Assembly (NCBI GenBank): GCA_020746835.1
Contig: JAGPNK010000012.1
Coordinates: 186,001-250,000 of the forward strand
Length of the DNA stretch: 64,000 nucleotides
From: Stachybotrys elegans
Lineage: Eukaryota; Ascomycota; Sordariomycetes; Hypocreales; Stachybotryaceae
Direction: 5' to 3'
Shown piece after piece: positions 33,885 to 45,613 of this stretch. Both the position numbers and the translations under genes were made by a program. Positions within the stretch are counted from its first letter, which is position 1, and each line of letters starts with the position of its first letter. Below the pieces are notes generated by a model. It did no database searches. It was not told where the DNA came from and worked only from the letters and a program-made list of their open reading frames with translations.

Positions 33885-35482
33885 TCAACGCGTTGCCTTC
33901 AGCAACGACCGGCTAAACTTGCTGCGCTCCTGGATCATCTCTCCGTAGTAGATAAGGACAAACGGGAGCCCGCACATTCCCAAACTCAGAAATCCAACCA
34001 GGCTCGTAGCCCATCCGATCCCCAAAGACCTATACATCTCACCTGTGGCCAACGGCAGAGCCGCCCCTAGTATATTCCGGGTACACGATGCCGCCGCCAT
34101 GACTGAAGCCGAGTAGATGCCGTACGCATCGCTGAGGTAGTTTGTCAGCGAAATAGCGATGACAAAGTTGCCGATGCCGAAGGGTACGCCAGCCATGAAC
34201 GGAACCACCCAGGATATATCCTCGCGTGCTGTCCAACCGAGCCAGAAGAGCCCGATGACGAGAAGTGGCCCGCCGACACAGGCGAGAGGAAGCCTCCTGT
34301 GCTTCTCCTTATGCGCCCAGCTCTTTCCGCGCTGTTTGGCCCTCGCAAGTGCATGATCCCATAGCTGTGATCCCAACACGCCCAGCAGTGTGCCGGCTCC
34401 TACGGGGAGATACATGAGACCCATGACACCAGGGCCCATTCCGTAAATGTCTCTGAATATGAGAGGGTATGCCTGGAAGAACATGAAGTATATGGCGTAC
34501 ACGACAGCCATGTATATCGAGGACGTTGAGACGATAAGCTCTGTACAGAATATCTTAGCCGGGCGCGCAAGCACCATGCCTATTTTGATCTGCCAGCTCT
34601 TGTGCTCCGTCTCAATTGGAGACAAGGTTCTTGTATTACCTCGACCGGCTTCGAGTGCCTGCTTCCGCATTTCCTTTGCCCGCCGTGCAAGCAAAACCGG
34701 CGTATAAGTCTCGGGGAGAAACACAAGCGGTACCCATGTCACGCCGGCCACAATGACTGCCGCCCAGAACGCCCACCTCCAGGTAGCAGCCTCGGATATG
34801 TACCCGGACAGCGAGGGCGCAATCAGGGGTGCGGACAGGCTGAAGCCGAGAAAGTACGCCATGGCCCTGCCCCGAATAGCAGGATCATTGTACACGTCCG
34901 CCACGATGCCTGCGCCGATATTCACAGGAGCACAGGCAAAGATTCCGCAAAAGAGCCGGAACGTGAGGAACGATTGCCAATTAGGCGCCAGCGCGCAGCC
35001 GAGCGTAAAGGCCGTGTAGCCTGCAAAGGCAAGGAGCATCGTGACGCGCCGCCCAATCATCTCGGACAGCGGACCGAAGAGGAGGGGGCCAAAGACGTAG
35101 CCGACGAGGAAGAGCGATATGGGGAGGACAAGCTCAGGGTTGGTCCGAGTCGTGTCGACGCCGAACTCGGCGGTTATGCCGGGCATTGCGTTGGAAGAGA
35201 GCGAGGAGGCGAGGGTGCTGTTGAAGAGTGTGGCGGAGGTGGTTAGGATGATGAACATCTTTCGGCCCTGCAGGATTTCAGCATTTTCTCCAATTCATCT
35301 CGGGCATAGGAGAAGGAAATCGTGGTAAGTACCTTGGTCCAGTTGTAAGGGTTTCCGACATCACCCTCGGGGAACTTGTCCAGTACTTCGACTTGCTCTT
35401 CATTGTTTCCGATTTGAGCATTATCATCTTGGCTGATGGGGACAATAGTCTCCTCAATATCTTTCCGATCCGAGCAGCTCAT
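33885..35482 (-). CDS. MFS drug:H+ antiporter, DHA1 family
   Basis: Exons 35333-35482 and 33885-35267; intron 35268-35332 (65 nt, GTACTT...CTGCAG); 510 aa. A polar N terminus ends in the DHA1 hallmark NPYNWTK-GRKMFIILTTS, joined across the intron. About 12 TM helices follow. The loop after helix 2 reads GPLLFGPLSEMIGRRVTML, the MFS antiporter motif A variant, and the helix-5 region has AWRWAFWAAV-like sequence (TWRWAFWAAVIVAGVTW). Relatives are Flr1/Tpo-type plasma-membrane exporters of azoles, cycloheximide and polyamines. The substrate cannot be told. The start ATG at 35482 gives a normal-length cytoplasmic tail; a further upstream ATG at 35509 would add nine residues. Confidence 0.9.
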
Positions 35483-36192
35483 TGTTACGAAAAGGTACAG
35501 ACGACACAAGAGAAGGAAAGGTTGTGTTGAGACAACAGGCTTTCACTTTGGTGGATGCCGCATTTAAAAATAAATTCCACAGTTACCTTCCAGACCACTT
35601 CGGGGCCGGTTGTCGCCATGGTGCGTTTCCGTCTTTGCATCGCGGAGTTTCCATGGAAGAAGGGGAGGCAGAAAGTGGCTACTAGCCAATCGGACCTTCA
35701 CATCGTGTATTTTGCCCCCTGGCTGCTAGTATCGGCAAACTCCTCTTGCCCCATATTGTGCAATGCCCAAGGACACGGCCATTTTGAATCATCTGATGTG
35801 GCTGCTGTCCTGTCTTGTCTTGTTGGCATTGGGTCATGGGAAAGAATGGGGATGGAACACTTTGGATGTAACGACTCGGGAAGTATGCTGGTCTCTCTTA
35901 TTTGCAATTTCCGTCCGCCCGTAGAATTGGAAATTTGGTCTTGCAAAGCCCTAAACAAACTTCTCCTCAACATCTACAAACTACAACTTCTTGACACCAA
36001 GATGCTCAAGTTGTTGAGAGCAAAGAGGAGTTGGTGTTGCAAGAGCAGCGTACTCGTTTACATGAATACTGCACGGTATAGCGATACTACATCCTACTAC
36101 GTTCTCCGTACCCGAATATCTATGTACTGGGTCAGAAGGGGAGCAGTAGACAAACCATCCCTAATATCCTCCAACGTCTCACATCCTGTACA
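35483..36192. other. Divergent intergenic region
   Basis: About 0.7 kb between the DHA1 transporter and the F-box gene, transcribed away from each other. The plus frame at 35555-36205 overlaps the F-box start in another frame and shows no domain. Presumed bidirectional promoter. Confidence 0.45.
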
Positions 36193-37820
36193 ATGGCCGG
36201 CATAGCCTCGCTGCCCACCGAGGTGCTCGGGCAGATCGCCGCCCGAGTCTCACAGACTTCAGACTTGGCCAACCTCAGATTGGCCAATCGTTTGCTGAAC
36301 CGCATCGTTCGGCCAGTACTGTTTTCCACAGCTTGCCTCTACCCACAATGGAGCACCATGTATCTCGCCTATGCCGGCCCTGATGAGATAGAACTCGCAA
36401 AAAGGTCACGCACTTCCCCAGGAACTTACTACAACTCGAGAAAGTTCATCCAGGTTCTCGAGCACCCAGAGCTGAGGGAATATGTCAAGAAGGTCTACAT
36501 CTACGCCTGTGATACAAACTGTGTAAGAGACCCCACAATCAATACTTTTACCTAGGGCAAAGCGGCTCATTCATACCCCAAGGATCGCCACCCGGCGGAG
36601 GAGAGGTGGAATAATGCCGATTTTCATCTAGACTGGCTCCAGTCTATCCTCCGCATCACCGAGTTTCCCAACGTCAAAACCGTCGCGCTGTGTTTCGATC
36701 GGCACTGCGGCGAGGTATTTGACCCCGAAGGCTGCTTGAACGACGCTTCTGTTCGAGAGCTAGTTCTGGATGCGTTTCTGGAAGCACTGCAAGCCGATAC
36801 AGGTGGAAAGATCAAGCACCTCATCTTGAGGAACCTTGAAAGCGAAAGCGTCGAGGGCCGTCTTGAAAGCGGAAGCGGTGTGTGCCGCCTCGACCACCCC
36901 GCCTGGGCAGCTATATTGGGGCGGCTGGAAAAACTGTTCATCAGCGTTGTTCACGAACAGAATGTACCCGAGGGCGGGTTAGACCTGGAGGTTTGTGACA
37001 ACTCACTCTGTCGAGGGCACACGCTCACCAAGTACAGCTCCCGGGGCAGTACGAATTTTGGCGTAAATTCCCGTCTCGATTCCTGCTCCCGGCGGTAGAT
37101 AACCTACAGTCCCTCGCCCTGTACTCAGATACGGCCCTTGGACTTATGCCCAGGGTCCGTTTGAAGTCTGTCCATTTCCCTCGCTTGAAGTCGCTCACGC
37201 TTGGTCACTTCTCCTTTGTCCATGACTATGAGGTAGAATGGATTCTGTCGCATGCGAACACTCTTCGCTCACTGCGCCTGGACCACTGTTTTATTGTCTA
37301 CATGCTGGCCTCCAAGCGCCCGAACTGGTTGGGGAGCGACGGATATCCCATCACCAATTCAAGAGCCTTCCTGAGGCCTAGCTCTTATAGGAGATATCCG
37401 GACCACACTCCAGTGGAGAACTTCGACGAGGAGACGTTTACAGCTACCCTCATCGAAACACGTTGGCATAACATCTTTGACAGGTTTGGCGAGAAGCTTA
37501 CGGAGCTGCAGAGCTTTTGGTTTGGAAGCGCCCAAGGCTGGAACTTTGATGCCCACCACCGGGGCCCTAACGACGGCGGCCCAGGAAAGCCAATCATGCC
37601 ATTTGAGCCCCCAATGGATGCACCTAGCTCTCTGTTCCCGGCACGCTACAAGATATGGAATGACTTCGATTTTGAGTTTGCATGGAAGGAGGAGCAAATA
37701 TCGGAGGAAGAGTACCCGGAGGTTATTGAGCATATGCTCAAGGAGCGTCCAGACTGTGATGGCCGGGACGAGGAGGCTATGATGCGACTTTTGGGGAAGA
37801 TGGCACGTACGGCGGTCTGA
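36193..37820 (+). CDS. F-box protein with possible 33-nt intron
   Basis: Exons 36193-36522, 36556-36990 and 37038-37820; introns 36523-36555 (33 nt, GTAAGA...CCTAG) and 36991-37037 (47 nt, GTTTGT...TACAG); 515 aa. The N terminus LPTEVLGQIAARVSQTSDLANLRLANRL is a typical F-box. The rest resembles fungal F-box proteins with leucine-rich segments (LKSLTLGHFSF, LRSLRLDHCFI). Such proteins bind Skp1 and recruit substrates to SCF ubiquitin ligases. Without splicing of intron 1, the frame stops at its last three bases (TAG). An alternative 63-nt intron from a weaker GTCTAC donor at 36493 is also in phase. Exon 3 rejoins the frame with LPGQYEFWRKFPSRFLLP. The gene call is good; the exact first intron is uncertain, and a nonsense mutation is possible. 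Confidence 0.75.
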
Positions 37821-39174
37821 AGGGTGAAACAGCAGCGTACTTTTTGTTCTAGCTTGAAATCTGTGCGCCGTTCCTAATTCTAGGTACTGTGATGAGTTCT
37901 AGTGACTGCAATTGATAATGAGGTCATGAAGCCGCCGCTTCTGTTTCTGAACATGCCATCATCCACGTTTTCTCCCGCGCCCAACCCGTCCCATATCAGA
38001 CAGAAGAAAGTCCAAAGTCCAAAGAGGGGGAGAAGAAATGGAATGAACAGAGTGCAGGGGACCCTGCCGCCTACGCCGACGACAGCCAGTTGTTGGCCAC
38101 TCTAGGAAGGCGAACACGGCGTGATGAGAATGCGCCGAGGAGACTCCAGAGCACAAGGGGGCACATTTCTTTGTTAGCGACTAACACGCCCTGTATCGAC
38201 ACAAGAATAGACTAGGCAGAACGTCATTGAGCATGCTTGTGTCCGCAATCCTTTGTCTGTTCAGTCAACTCCTTTCAACGAGAAGGATGACTGTTTGATA
38301 GAGGTGCGAGCACGGGACAAGGTTCAGGTAACACCGGACTCTTGATCCTTGTTGTCTTTGCTTTTCTGAGAGGATTTCCTTTGTTGGCACTCTGCTGGCT
38401 ACGGCGCCCAAAGACGTAATGCTGTTCTCTGCCACATGATCTTTCTGCCATTTGTCTTTACCCACAGACTTTTCCTTTGTTTGATGTTCACCACAACCTT
38501 CTTCTTTGCCATGACTCGACAGGCTGAAACCAAGCCTGGTAACACCGCGACTGTGAACAAAGGGCTTTTCTCAACAACTCGTCCAGAACAGCTTCGCTAT
38601 CTTTGTTTCTATCAAGTAACATACAAGACGTGTGCTGGGTATTGCATAGAGCACTACATGGTGTTGCCTGAGAGTATTGAAGTCATTGCGTCTCTCCCAG
38701 TCCATAAATATGCCATCCTCTCGCCTCAACTCTGGTCTAATCCATAAACCATCCTCACATCACTTCATTACCCACCACTCTGGTCTAATCCATAAACCAT
38801 CCTCACATCACTTCTATCTCACTTCACTACCCACCACATCTTCATCTTCCTCCTCAAGTCACCCCTCCTCACTCCTCTCTCGCTTCACTACCCATCCCCT
38901 CTCTCTATCTATCCCCTCAATCAACCACTCTGCTCAACTAGCACCTTTTTCAAGGTCTAGTTCACATAAGTTTTCTCTTTAATCCTTGACCCTCGACTCT
39001 CGTCTCCTTTCCAGCTCCCTACCAACTCGCTATTTCTCGCTTCTCCCAGGCGCTTAACTGAATCCTTACCTTCCCTCATCTTGATCAGTCTTCTCGCGAC
39101 CCCATCAACAACAAAAGACACGCAAAACAACACGAGCCAGCATCGTTGAAGTCCAAGCCAATCTATCATCAAGT
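37821..39174. other. Intergenic with 48-bp tandem duplication
   Basis: No gene recognised in about 1.35 kb. The right part is C/T-rich and contains a 48-bp-period duplication (38729-38814) in the likely promoter or leader of the orphan gene at 39175. Confidence 0.45.
38729..38814 (+). repeat. 48-bp-period direct repeat
   Basis: Two identical 38-bp cores start at 38729 and 38777 (ACTCTGGTCTAATCCATAAA and onward). They are joined by a 10-bp spacer similar to the sequence after copy 2 (CACTACCCACC). Confidence 0.9.
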
Positions 39175-39945
39175 ATGGACCAACTCGCTATCCAGAACGG
39201 TGATAGCTTCAACAAGGCTCTCAAGGGGCTCAAGCGTGCCGAGAGGGCTGTGGTGAAGGATGAGTTGAGGCAGTTCAAGCGCCATTATCTCAAATCTGGC
39301 GAAAAGGAAGCCAAGGCTTGGGAGAATGCGAAGCGGGACACATGCTGGAATGCCCTGGATGGAAGACCGGTGGAAGAAATTCGGCACGACCTGTGGGATG
39401 AGATGAGGCAGGTGCAGACGTGGCGGGTTAAGGGGCTTCCCAAACCCAGACCACAGACGCCCTACCTGGATCGTCTCCTGTTGTGCTGTAAAAAGTATGG
39501 GGTGACCGGGCAGGTGGCGTTGTATTGGGTGCGGTCATATTATGTCCGCAACAAGAAATGCCACCCTGGCACCCCATGTCTTCGCCAGCTCTTCATCCAT
39601 GGGAAGACGAGGCCGGAGGAAGCAGTGGACTGGAAAAAGCTCAGCATTGCTTTCGAGGATAAAAAGAAAGAGAACGTAGCAATGCAGAAAGCTGGACAGC
39701 TTTCGCAGTGGGACCTGGTAGCGACCAACGCCGCGCTGGACTGCAGAAAGAGGGAGCTTGTAAGCTCCAACTCTGCACCCACCCAGGTCGGGAGGAACAT
39801 GGCAGACTTCCTCATTAAGGAGAGTCAGACGACGGTCTCCCGCCCACCGGCCGAGTATAGTCTGCACCATGCTCACTGGAAGCAGCAATGGGCAGACATA
39901 CCGTCCGAGGCGGAGTTCCAGAGTCAATATGCTGACGTGGTATAA
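39175..39945 (+). CDS. Orphan 256-aa protein
   Basis: Single exon, 256 aa, starting at an ATG after a long pyrimidine-rich leader. It is charged and soluble-looking with no signal peptide or TM segment. The N-terminal part is helical and basic (SFNKALKGLKRAERAVVKDE). A middle part has paired cysteines and aromatic residues (LLLCCKKYGVTGQVALYWVR, CHPGTPCLRQLF). The C terminus is polar. No domain is recognised, so it may be lineage-specific. The frame is open over its whole length with a balanced amino-acid composition, which supports real coding. Confidence 0.6.
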   Translation: MDQLAIQNGDSFNKALKGLKRAERAVVKDELRQFKRHYLKSGEKEAKAWENAKRDTCWNALDGRPVEEIRHDLWDEMRQVQTWRVKGLPKPRPQTPYLDRLLLCCKKYGVTGQVALYWVRSYYVRNKKCHPGTPCLRQLFIHGKTRPEEAVDWKKLSIAFEDKKKENVAMQKAGQLSQWDLVATNAALDCRKRELVSSNSAPTQVGRNMADFLIKESQTTVSRPPAEYSLHHAHWKQQWADIPSEAEFQSQYADVV

Positions 39946-41284
39946 GGGAGCCTGCCATGTTTCGCCCAGATTGAGGATAGAGATAGACAAGTAGAGGGAG
40001 ATAGTGGGCGTCATTTTTCGGCTTTGGGTTTTCGGTTTTGGGTTTTGTCGGATGATTTGGCGGGGGACTGTCTTTGCCGGTGTTGGAGATAGAGATACCC
40101 TTGAATTTTGAATGCAAAGTATCATAAACTGCAATTGAGTAGCCGATGTGACAGCATGTACCTCGTGTCCCTCTCCCAGTTGAGGCCGTTGCTCCCTCTG
40201 GTGATGTCTGCCTCCCTTGAACCTGATTTCACTGCTGAATACCGCCGGAGCTGACGATGAAAGCCTCCAGCTTCCACATTGCTTAGTTCTCTTACCTTTT
40301 ACCCTCGAATGATGGTGCTGTCCAGCTGCAGTTGTGAGTTTGCCTTCCGACTGGCTTTCATGATGCTGTCTGCCATATGTCTCCCTCTCCGAGGCAGAGA
40401 CTCTCGGGGGTAAAGAGAGCCCTGGATTTGAAAGCCGTTCCGTCTCTACTGTGGTGAGGTCAGCAAGCTGAGGGATGGAGCCGTTGTGAGTGCAACTCGC
40501 CTTTGAAGCACTCTCGTTGCCGCAGTTAAATGTCCCCCATTATTAAAGTGTCCTGATCTCGGCTCTTTGGCAGTATGCTAACCCGTGTAGCGTTGCAATG
40601 CTTTTGGTATTGATGGGTATGCGATGTGTGAGGGAGGGTAGTTGCAATCATCGGGCTCATCCATTGCCTGGATTGCAATGGCCAGCCGACAGAAAGGCAA
40701 CTAAGCATGGCTTCGAGCGTGCTCCTGTCCCATACCGGGACAGGAGACGCGGACTGGAGCACTAGGCGGCTGTGCAGGCGACTGACAAAGGGGAATAGCG
40801 AGATGTTGATAGGGAAAAAGGCAACTGAACAGGTTGGAGAAGATGCTTTATATCTACAGTCGCATGCATTCTATCTCGTATTTTTAATCCGGGCATTGAC
40901 TGCATTGGTAACTTTCGTGCAGACAATCTCTGCCCTTGCTATTGAAGAATACACTATGATTGAGGAACGGTAATCTTCTAATCCATGCGCCTATTGACAG
41001 AGGAATGTGGTGCTTTGCACAAAGAGTAACCGCGCTCCAATAAAGTAAGAACAATAAGGAACAATACAAGATAATGGTGAGGCACCGTGAAAGTCATGAT
41101 GGGACAAAGAAACAAGGGCTTGACCTAACAAAAGATGGTGCCGGCGGTGGACGCTGTGTGATCAGGAGAGATGTCAATGCTTCCTCGGCGGTTGGGCATG
41201 ACTTCAGCACAGGCCATTCACGTATGTGTACCTAGAGAAACAGCCAGTTTCACATCAATGGAATATCGACTATTCAATATTGAA
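39946..41284. other. Intergenic, no gene recognised
   Basis: About 1.3 kb between an orphan gene and the 3' end of the glycosyltransferase. Short frames (40707-40973 +, 41171-41404 +) have no support. Near 40017-40048 there is a short TTTTGGGTTTTCGGTTTTGGGTTTTG repeat-like stretch, possibly in the 3' UTR of the orphan gene. Confidence 0.4.
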
Positions 41285-42979
41285 TCAATTAGCCAAGTAA
41301 TCGATGATCTCTTGGGCCGCCCTTTGGCGACCTTGGTACTCCGGGTGACGACGCGCAACCTCCTCGGCCGTCTTGCGTATCTGCGCCGATTCCGGTCCAA
41401 ATAGCACATCGATCAGTGCCGAGAAGAGCTCGTGTTCCTCCCATCGTGGCTTTGCTCTCTTGTTCGCCCAGCGGCCGATGCCAAGCAACTCCACGCGATT
41501 CGCAAAGTCGTAGCAGTCGGTCCAGGCAGGCAGGAGTGCTTGCGGGACACCGGCGCTGCACGCCAAGAAGGCAGTGTATTAGTGGATGCACTCTAATTTT
41601 AGGAGATGACAGACAGACGTACCACAGTGCTTCGTGGAAGGAGTTGGATCCGCCGTGGTTTACCGCACAAGCAATACTCTGCGATTCCAATACGGATTTA
41701 GGCTCGGCTACGACCCAGTCGGTGATCTTTGCCCTATCCACCTTGACAAATTCCTGTAGTGCATCAGCCACGGGTGCCCATTCACCAGTGTAAGAGTCTT
41801 GTTTCGGTGCGTTGCCGTCTTTATCGGGTGTTCGTCCGAGTTTCCATAGGATCTGGAAAGGCCTTTGAGTCGGCGCAACCTTATCAGCATGCTCTAGCAC
41901 TCTACGGAGTGCCCATGCCATCTCCAGTGCTTCATCAGGGCTTGACTTGTGATGGGTTCCTAGGTTGACGCATATCGTAGGACCGCGACTAAGCCATGCA
42001 GCCAAGGAAGCGTCAATCTCTTGGATAGGCGGTGCGGCACGCACGATAGGACCGCAGGAGGTGATTTGCGCAGGAAGGACGCTGAAGGGATAATCGATGT
42101 CGGGACTGTTGGCCACAAGGATGGGGAGGTTCTCAGGCGCGGCTCTTACGACGCCGAGCTCCATTGCTGTCATCAGGACAACGGATGGGCTGACCGTTTT
42201 ATGGAGGATCTCGACGGTTCTCTTGAGGCGAGTGTCGGTGAGCACGGCGTAGGCAGCTACAAGACAGAAACAGATGTTGGTTGGGATGAGACTCCAAGGT
42301 ATGGGGTACGGCAGGGCCGAACAAGCCCTGTGATCTAGTCAGCGTTGCCGTCAGGTTTATTGCCAGATTCGCATCTGGGAGATGAGTTGAGACCTTGCTG
42401 GGTGACTTACATGGGGTACTTCCATAGCGCGGCCAGGTTGGGCTGCATCGGAATGGCAAAGTCCTTGATGGTATTGGGCGTGAGGACCATCCATTTGGCG
42501 TTGCGGTAATGGCACAAGGTCAGAGCCTGCGTACACAGCGGCTCAACAATCGTCAAGTCAGGGCCGACTTGATCCAGAATGCGCTCCGTATCCTGGTAGA
42601 TTTGCAGAAACTCCTCAGGCTCCCAAGGGATCATGATAGCAGGCAGCAAGGCAACAGCCTTTGCCGCATTCACAAACCCTGGTGCGAGCTCCAGAGTCTT
42701 GAATATTGCCGTGTCGGGCCGCTTCATTGCCGGCCCCCAGCTGCTGCCTTGCATCGCGTGGAACACAAAGGGCTTTGGCATCTTCAGGCCTTGCTTTGCT
42801 GCCGTGGCTTGCATAAAGGAGCAAGCATCCTCGACGCCGGGTCGCAGGTCGGGGAACGAGGCAATATGTATCTCGACATCGTGGTGTGTGAGTCCCAAGG
42901 CGTGTGCAGTTGCGAGAACGACGTTGGCTTGGCCGTAGTCGCTGTTTGTAAAGAAGAGTAGGCGTTTCATTTCTGACAT
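41285..42979 (-). CDS. Family-1 UDP-glycosyltransferase
   Basis: Exons 42411-42979, 41623-42327 and 41285-41555; introns 42328-42410 (83 nt, GTAAGT...TCACAG) and 41556-41622 (67 nt, GTACGT...GTGCAG), both phase 2; 514 aa. The N-terminal acceptor domain begins KRLLFFTNSDYGQANVVLA. Joining exons 1 and 2 gives WKYPMACSALPYPIPWSLIP, and joining exons 2 and 3 gives HGGSNSFHEALCAGVPQALL plus PAWTDCYDFANR. That last stretch is the UDP-sugar binding signature with the His-Gly-Gly and Glu residues. Expected reaction: transfer of a sugar from a UDP-sugar to a small lipophilic acceptor. An ATG 42 nt upstream (43021) is in frame but lies only 10 nt from the TATA box at 43031-43038, so 42979 is preferred. 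Confidence 0.87.
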
Positions 42980-44256
42980 GGCGGATAGACGGCTTGTTGA
43001 TGAGTATGATCCGATGGGCATCGTTCAGTCTTTATATAGTTGATTCACGCCAAGATATCGTTGGAGATATCAAGCTTGAAGTGGGCCGCGTATGATCGGC
43101 GCTTCGTATTATGCATCGTGTACTCCATATTTGCAACCACACATAGTGGAGTCACAAATTGAAGCCAGATTGGGATAATTAGCGAGCCCAGCGTCTCTCT
43201 ATGTATAATATGCAGTAAGCTGATTGCGCACTTCGCACACTTCAATTCTCCACTCCCCACGGCCCCTTGTTAGTGTATGATATCCTGGCCAGTGGTTGGC
43301 TGGACAAGATAAAAACACACTGTTTGGGTTGCGTGACGAAGCGTCGCAAACGAGGAGAACTGGAGACGGCCAAATAATGCATGGCATGTGGCAGACATGG
43401 ATTGTTTCCTGCAGAGGGGTATCCAGCCGTTTCCTGGAAACATTTCATTGGGAGCTTGCAGAATACTTTGTTGATGTTCACCATCAAGAGCACGTAAATC
43501 GCAACATCAAGGGAGAGTAGAAGCAAAGAACCCCAAAGAGAATGGTCAGGGTGAGCATTTGCAAACACACTTCGTACCCGAGCCCGTTTGACTACAAGAA
43601 TTGGGCTTTGCTCGGAAGACAATTGCAAGTTCAAACGAATAACGAACGAGCTTGTTTCCGTAAGAGTATGCACTTTATCGCCGTAGTGCATTCGAAAACG
43701 AGAATCTTGTTCCCCGTGCGCTGCTCAACTCAAGAGACCAGAGGGAGTAAAGTACAGAATCGAGCAGCCAAATTACGTGCCTGTAGACTAAAGGAGAGCC
43801 AGCATGCTTTTTATCTAAATATAACAAAATACCCCCCTTCTTCGAAATGCGTCTCAACCCCTCACCACGTCAAAGCTTCTGAGTTCTGGGAGCATAGCTT
43901 CCAAACAACTTACACAAGAGAGAGCAGGGAAAGAGCTTACCATAACAAAAGACTTGAAGGTATAGAGCGGGCATATAAACAGGAGTTTGATGGCACCACT
44001 TGCCTCCGAGATGGGTTGCTCGGTTAGCTCGCACTCCTGGCCCAGTTGCCAGCTGCCAGGCCAAGGCTTTGCACACGATATCATCTTATTTATTTTCTCT
44101 TCCTATTGTACGCTATCATATTTTGGTCCTAGATGACACAACCCAACTCTCCAACAAGCTCTTCCCACAAACCAAATATTTGTCCTTTCAACTTCCACTG
44201 CCTTTCCAGCGTGTGGCCTATTACACCCATCAACCAACTGCTCCCAGACAACTATA
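42980..44256. other. Divergent intergenic region
   Basis: Promoters for the glycosyltransferase (left) and the orphan gene at 44257 (right). Frames such as 43242-43691 (-) and 43542-44027 (+) overlap each other and lack any recognisable feature. It is less GC-rich than flanking coding DNA. Confidence 0.4.
43031..43038 (-). promoter_or_regulatory. TATA box (TATATAAA) of the glycosyltransferase
   Basis: On the minus strand TATATAAA ends 52 nt before the ATG at 42979. With a start site about 30 nt downstream, transcripts would begin after the more upstream ATG at 43021, which decides the start choice. Confidence 0.6.
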
Positions 44257-44907
44257 ATGCCTTCAACTACAAACCACATCCCCAACAACAGTCTGTACCT
44301 TGTGGCAAAAGTCCCACAACGCAGGCTGCCTTGGCCAAACGTCGTCTTGCCTCGACAGAACAGATTCGGCCAGGACACCTTCGGTCTCGCACCTCCGCAA
44401 CGCCAGCGAGAAGACTGGGAATGGGGGATCTACTACCACCAAACCATGTTTGAGGGCGTGTACTATGCCCTGAGGCCCAACCCTGCGTGGAACTCTCGCT
44501 ACAGGTCAAACGTGCCCCGGTACTTTCTGAGTCGCTCTCAGGTCGTCGTGTCTCCTCGTCTCAGCTACCAGATCGTCGGGCTGATCCGCGTAATTACCCT
44601 CCCACCCAACACGGAACACAACATTGCAACCGACTGTCTCGACAAGACGATCAACTCTGTCATCTGGAACGACGACCCCACTCTTCTTTGGTGTATCAAG
44701 GCGCTCACAATAGTCCAAGATTGGACTCGAGCTACTCACGAGGCGTCCAGCATTATTTCTCGCGAGTTCAACGAAGCTGACCTCACCTCGGAGGCCGTCC
44801 TCTTTGCCCTCAACAACGACATACCGGGAAGTCTCGGCATTTGCCCGCGGCCGATCCTCGTCTCCGACTTTGAGTGGCAGGCCACGGTGGCGCTGCCAAA
44901 GGCTTGA
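44257..44907 (+). CDS. Orphan 216-aa protein
   Basis: Single exon, 216 aa, no signal peptide or TM segment. It contains an aromatic motif (DWEWGIYYHQTMFEGVYYAL) followed by beta-rich segments (YQIVGLIRVITLP) and a central acidic and Trp-containing part (SVIWNDDPTLLWCIKALTIV). No family is recognised; similar small proteins of unknown function are common in accessory regions of fungal genomes. The ATG is the first in the frame. The frame is continuous and has normal amino-acid composition. Confidence 0.65.
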   Translation: MPSTTNHIPNNSLYLVAKVPQRRLPWPNVVLPRQNRFGQDTFGLAPPQRQREDWEWGIYYHQTMFEGVYYALRPNPAWNSRYRSNVPRYFLSRSQVVVSPRLSYQIVGLIRVITLPPNTEHNIATDCLDKTINSVIWNDDPTLLWCIKALTIVQDWTRATHEASSIISREFNEADLTSEAVLFALNNDIPGSLGICPRPILVSDFEWQATVALPKA

Positions 44908-45613
44908 AGACTGTGGTTTTTGGAACGAGATGAAACGTGGAGAACAATAATGGGGGACGAGGGAGCTGAGGAACAACTTATCAGGAGAGGATAATGTTTT
45001 AAAGGATACCCCAGTAGTACAAAGTCGGTAGCATACGAGAATGAACAGCCAAGGTTCTGCTCCTGAGAAAAGGGAACAAGAATGTCAATCTCTCTCTGGA
45101 CAGCACCGTCATCTTGTCACATTTTCGTTCTACCGGCCTACTGTACCCCCAATCATGGCTCGTAGCGGTTGCTGCGCTTGGCTCACAATCCCATTGCATC
45201 GGGCCACCCAAGGTGACAGAGGAGAAAGGTGAAGCTACTACTCCCGGATAATTGTGACTTCATGTATAGAGGTAATCGTCAAGAAGTACGGATAGGGTAG
45301 GGAATGTTCTAAAATATGACGAGCATCCTCATTTACTTGGGACTGGAGGTCCAATATCGACGGTGTGCCTGGCGCCACGCCATGGTGCGCGTTATAAATA
45401 TAAATTTACTTTCGGAAAGCATGGATCAGAGAACCTATATTCGTTGATTACTCTACTTCGATGGTGTGCTTGGCATGTGAATATAGACTGGGCATAGTAG
45501 AGCGTGTCATTGACAAGAAATGCACACTTCACATCAAACGAGCTGAATCATGTCATTGATCCCCAAGAAACCGTCTATGATACTCTGAATCACAATCTCG
45601 TACCGTCATTCAT
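44908..45613. other. Convergent intergenic region, no gene recognised
   Basis: About 0.7 kb at the meeting of two 3' ends. AT-rich in its right half. Frames at 44999-45232 are short and unsupported. Confidence 0.45.

Noticed and set aside
35555..36205. 216-codon plus-strand frame
   Set aside because: It overlaps the F-box start in another frame, has no domain, and lies in a likely bidirectional promoter.
41289..42245. Single long minus frame continuing past the glycosyltransferase motif into Arg/Pro-rich sequence
   Set aside because: The correct third exon is in another frame and ends at 41285; using the intron at 41556-41622 restores AGVPQALLPAWTDCYDFANR.
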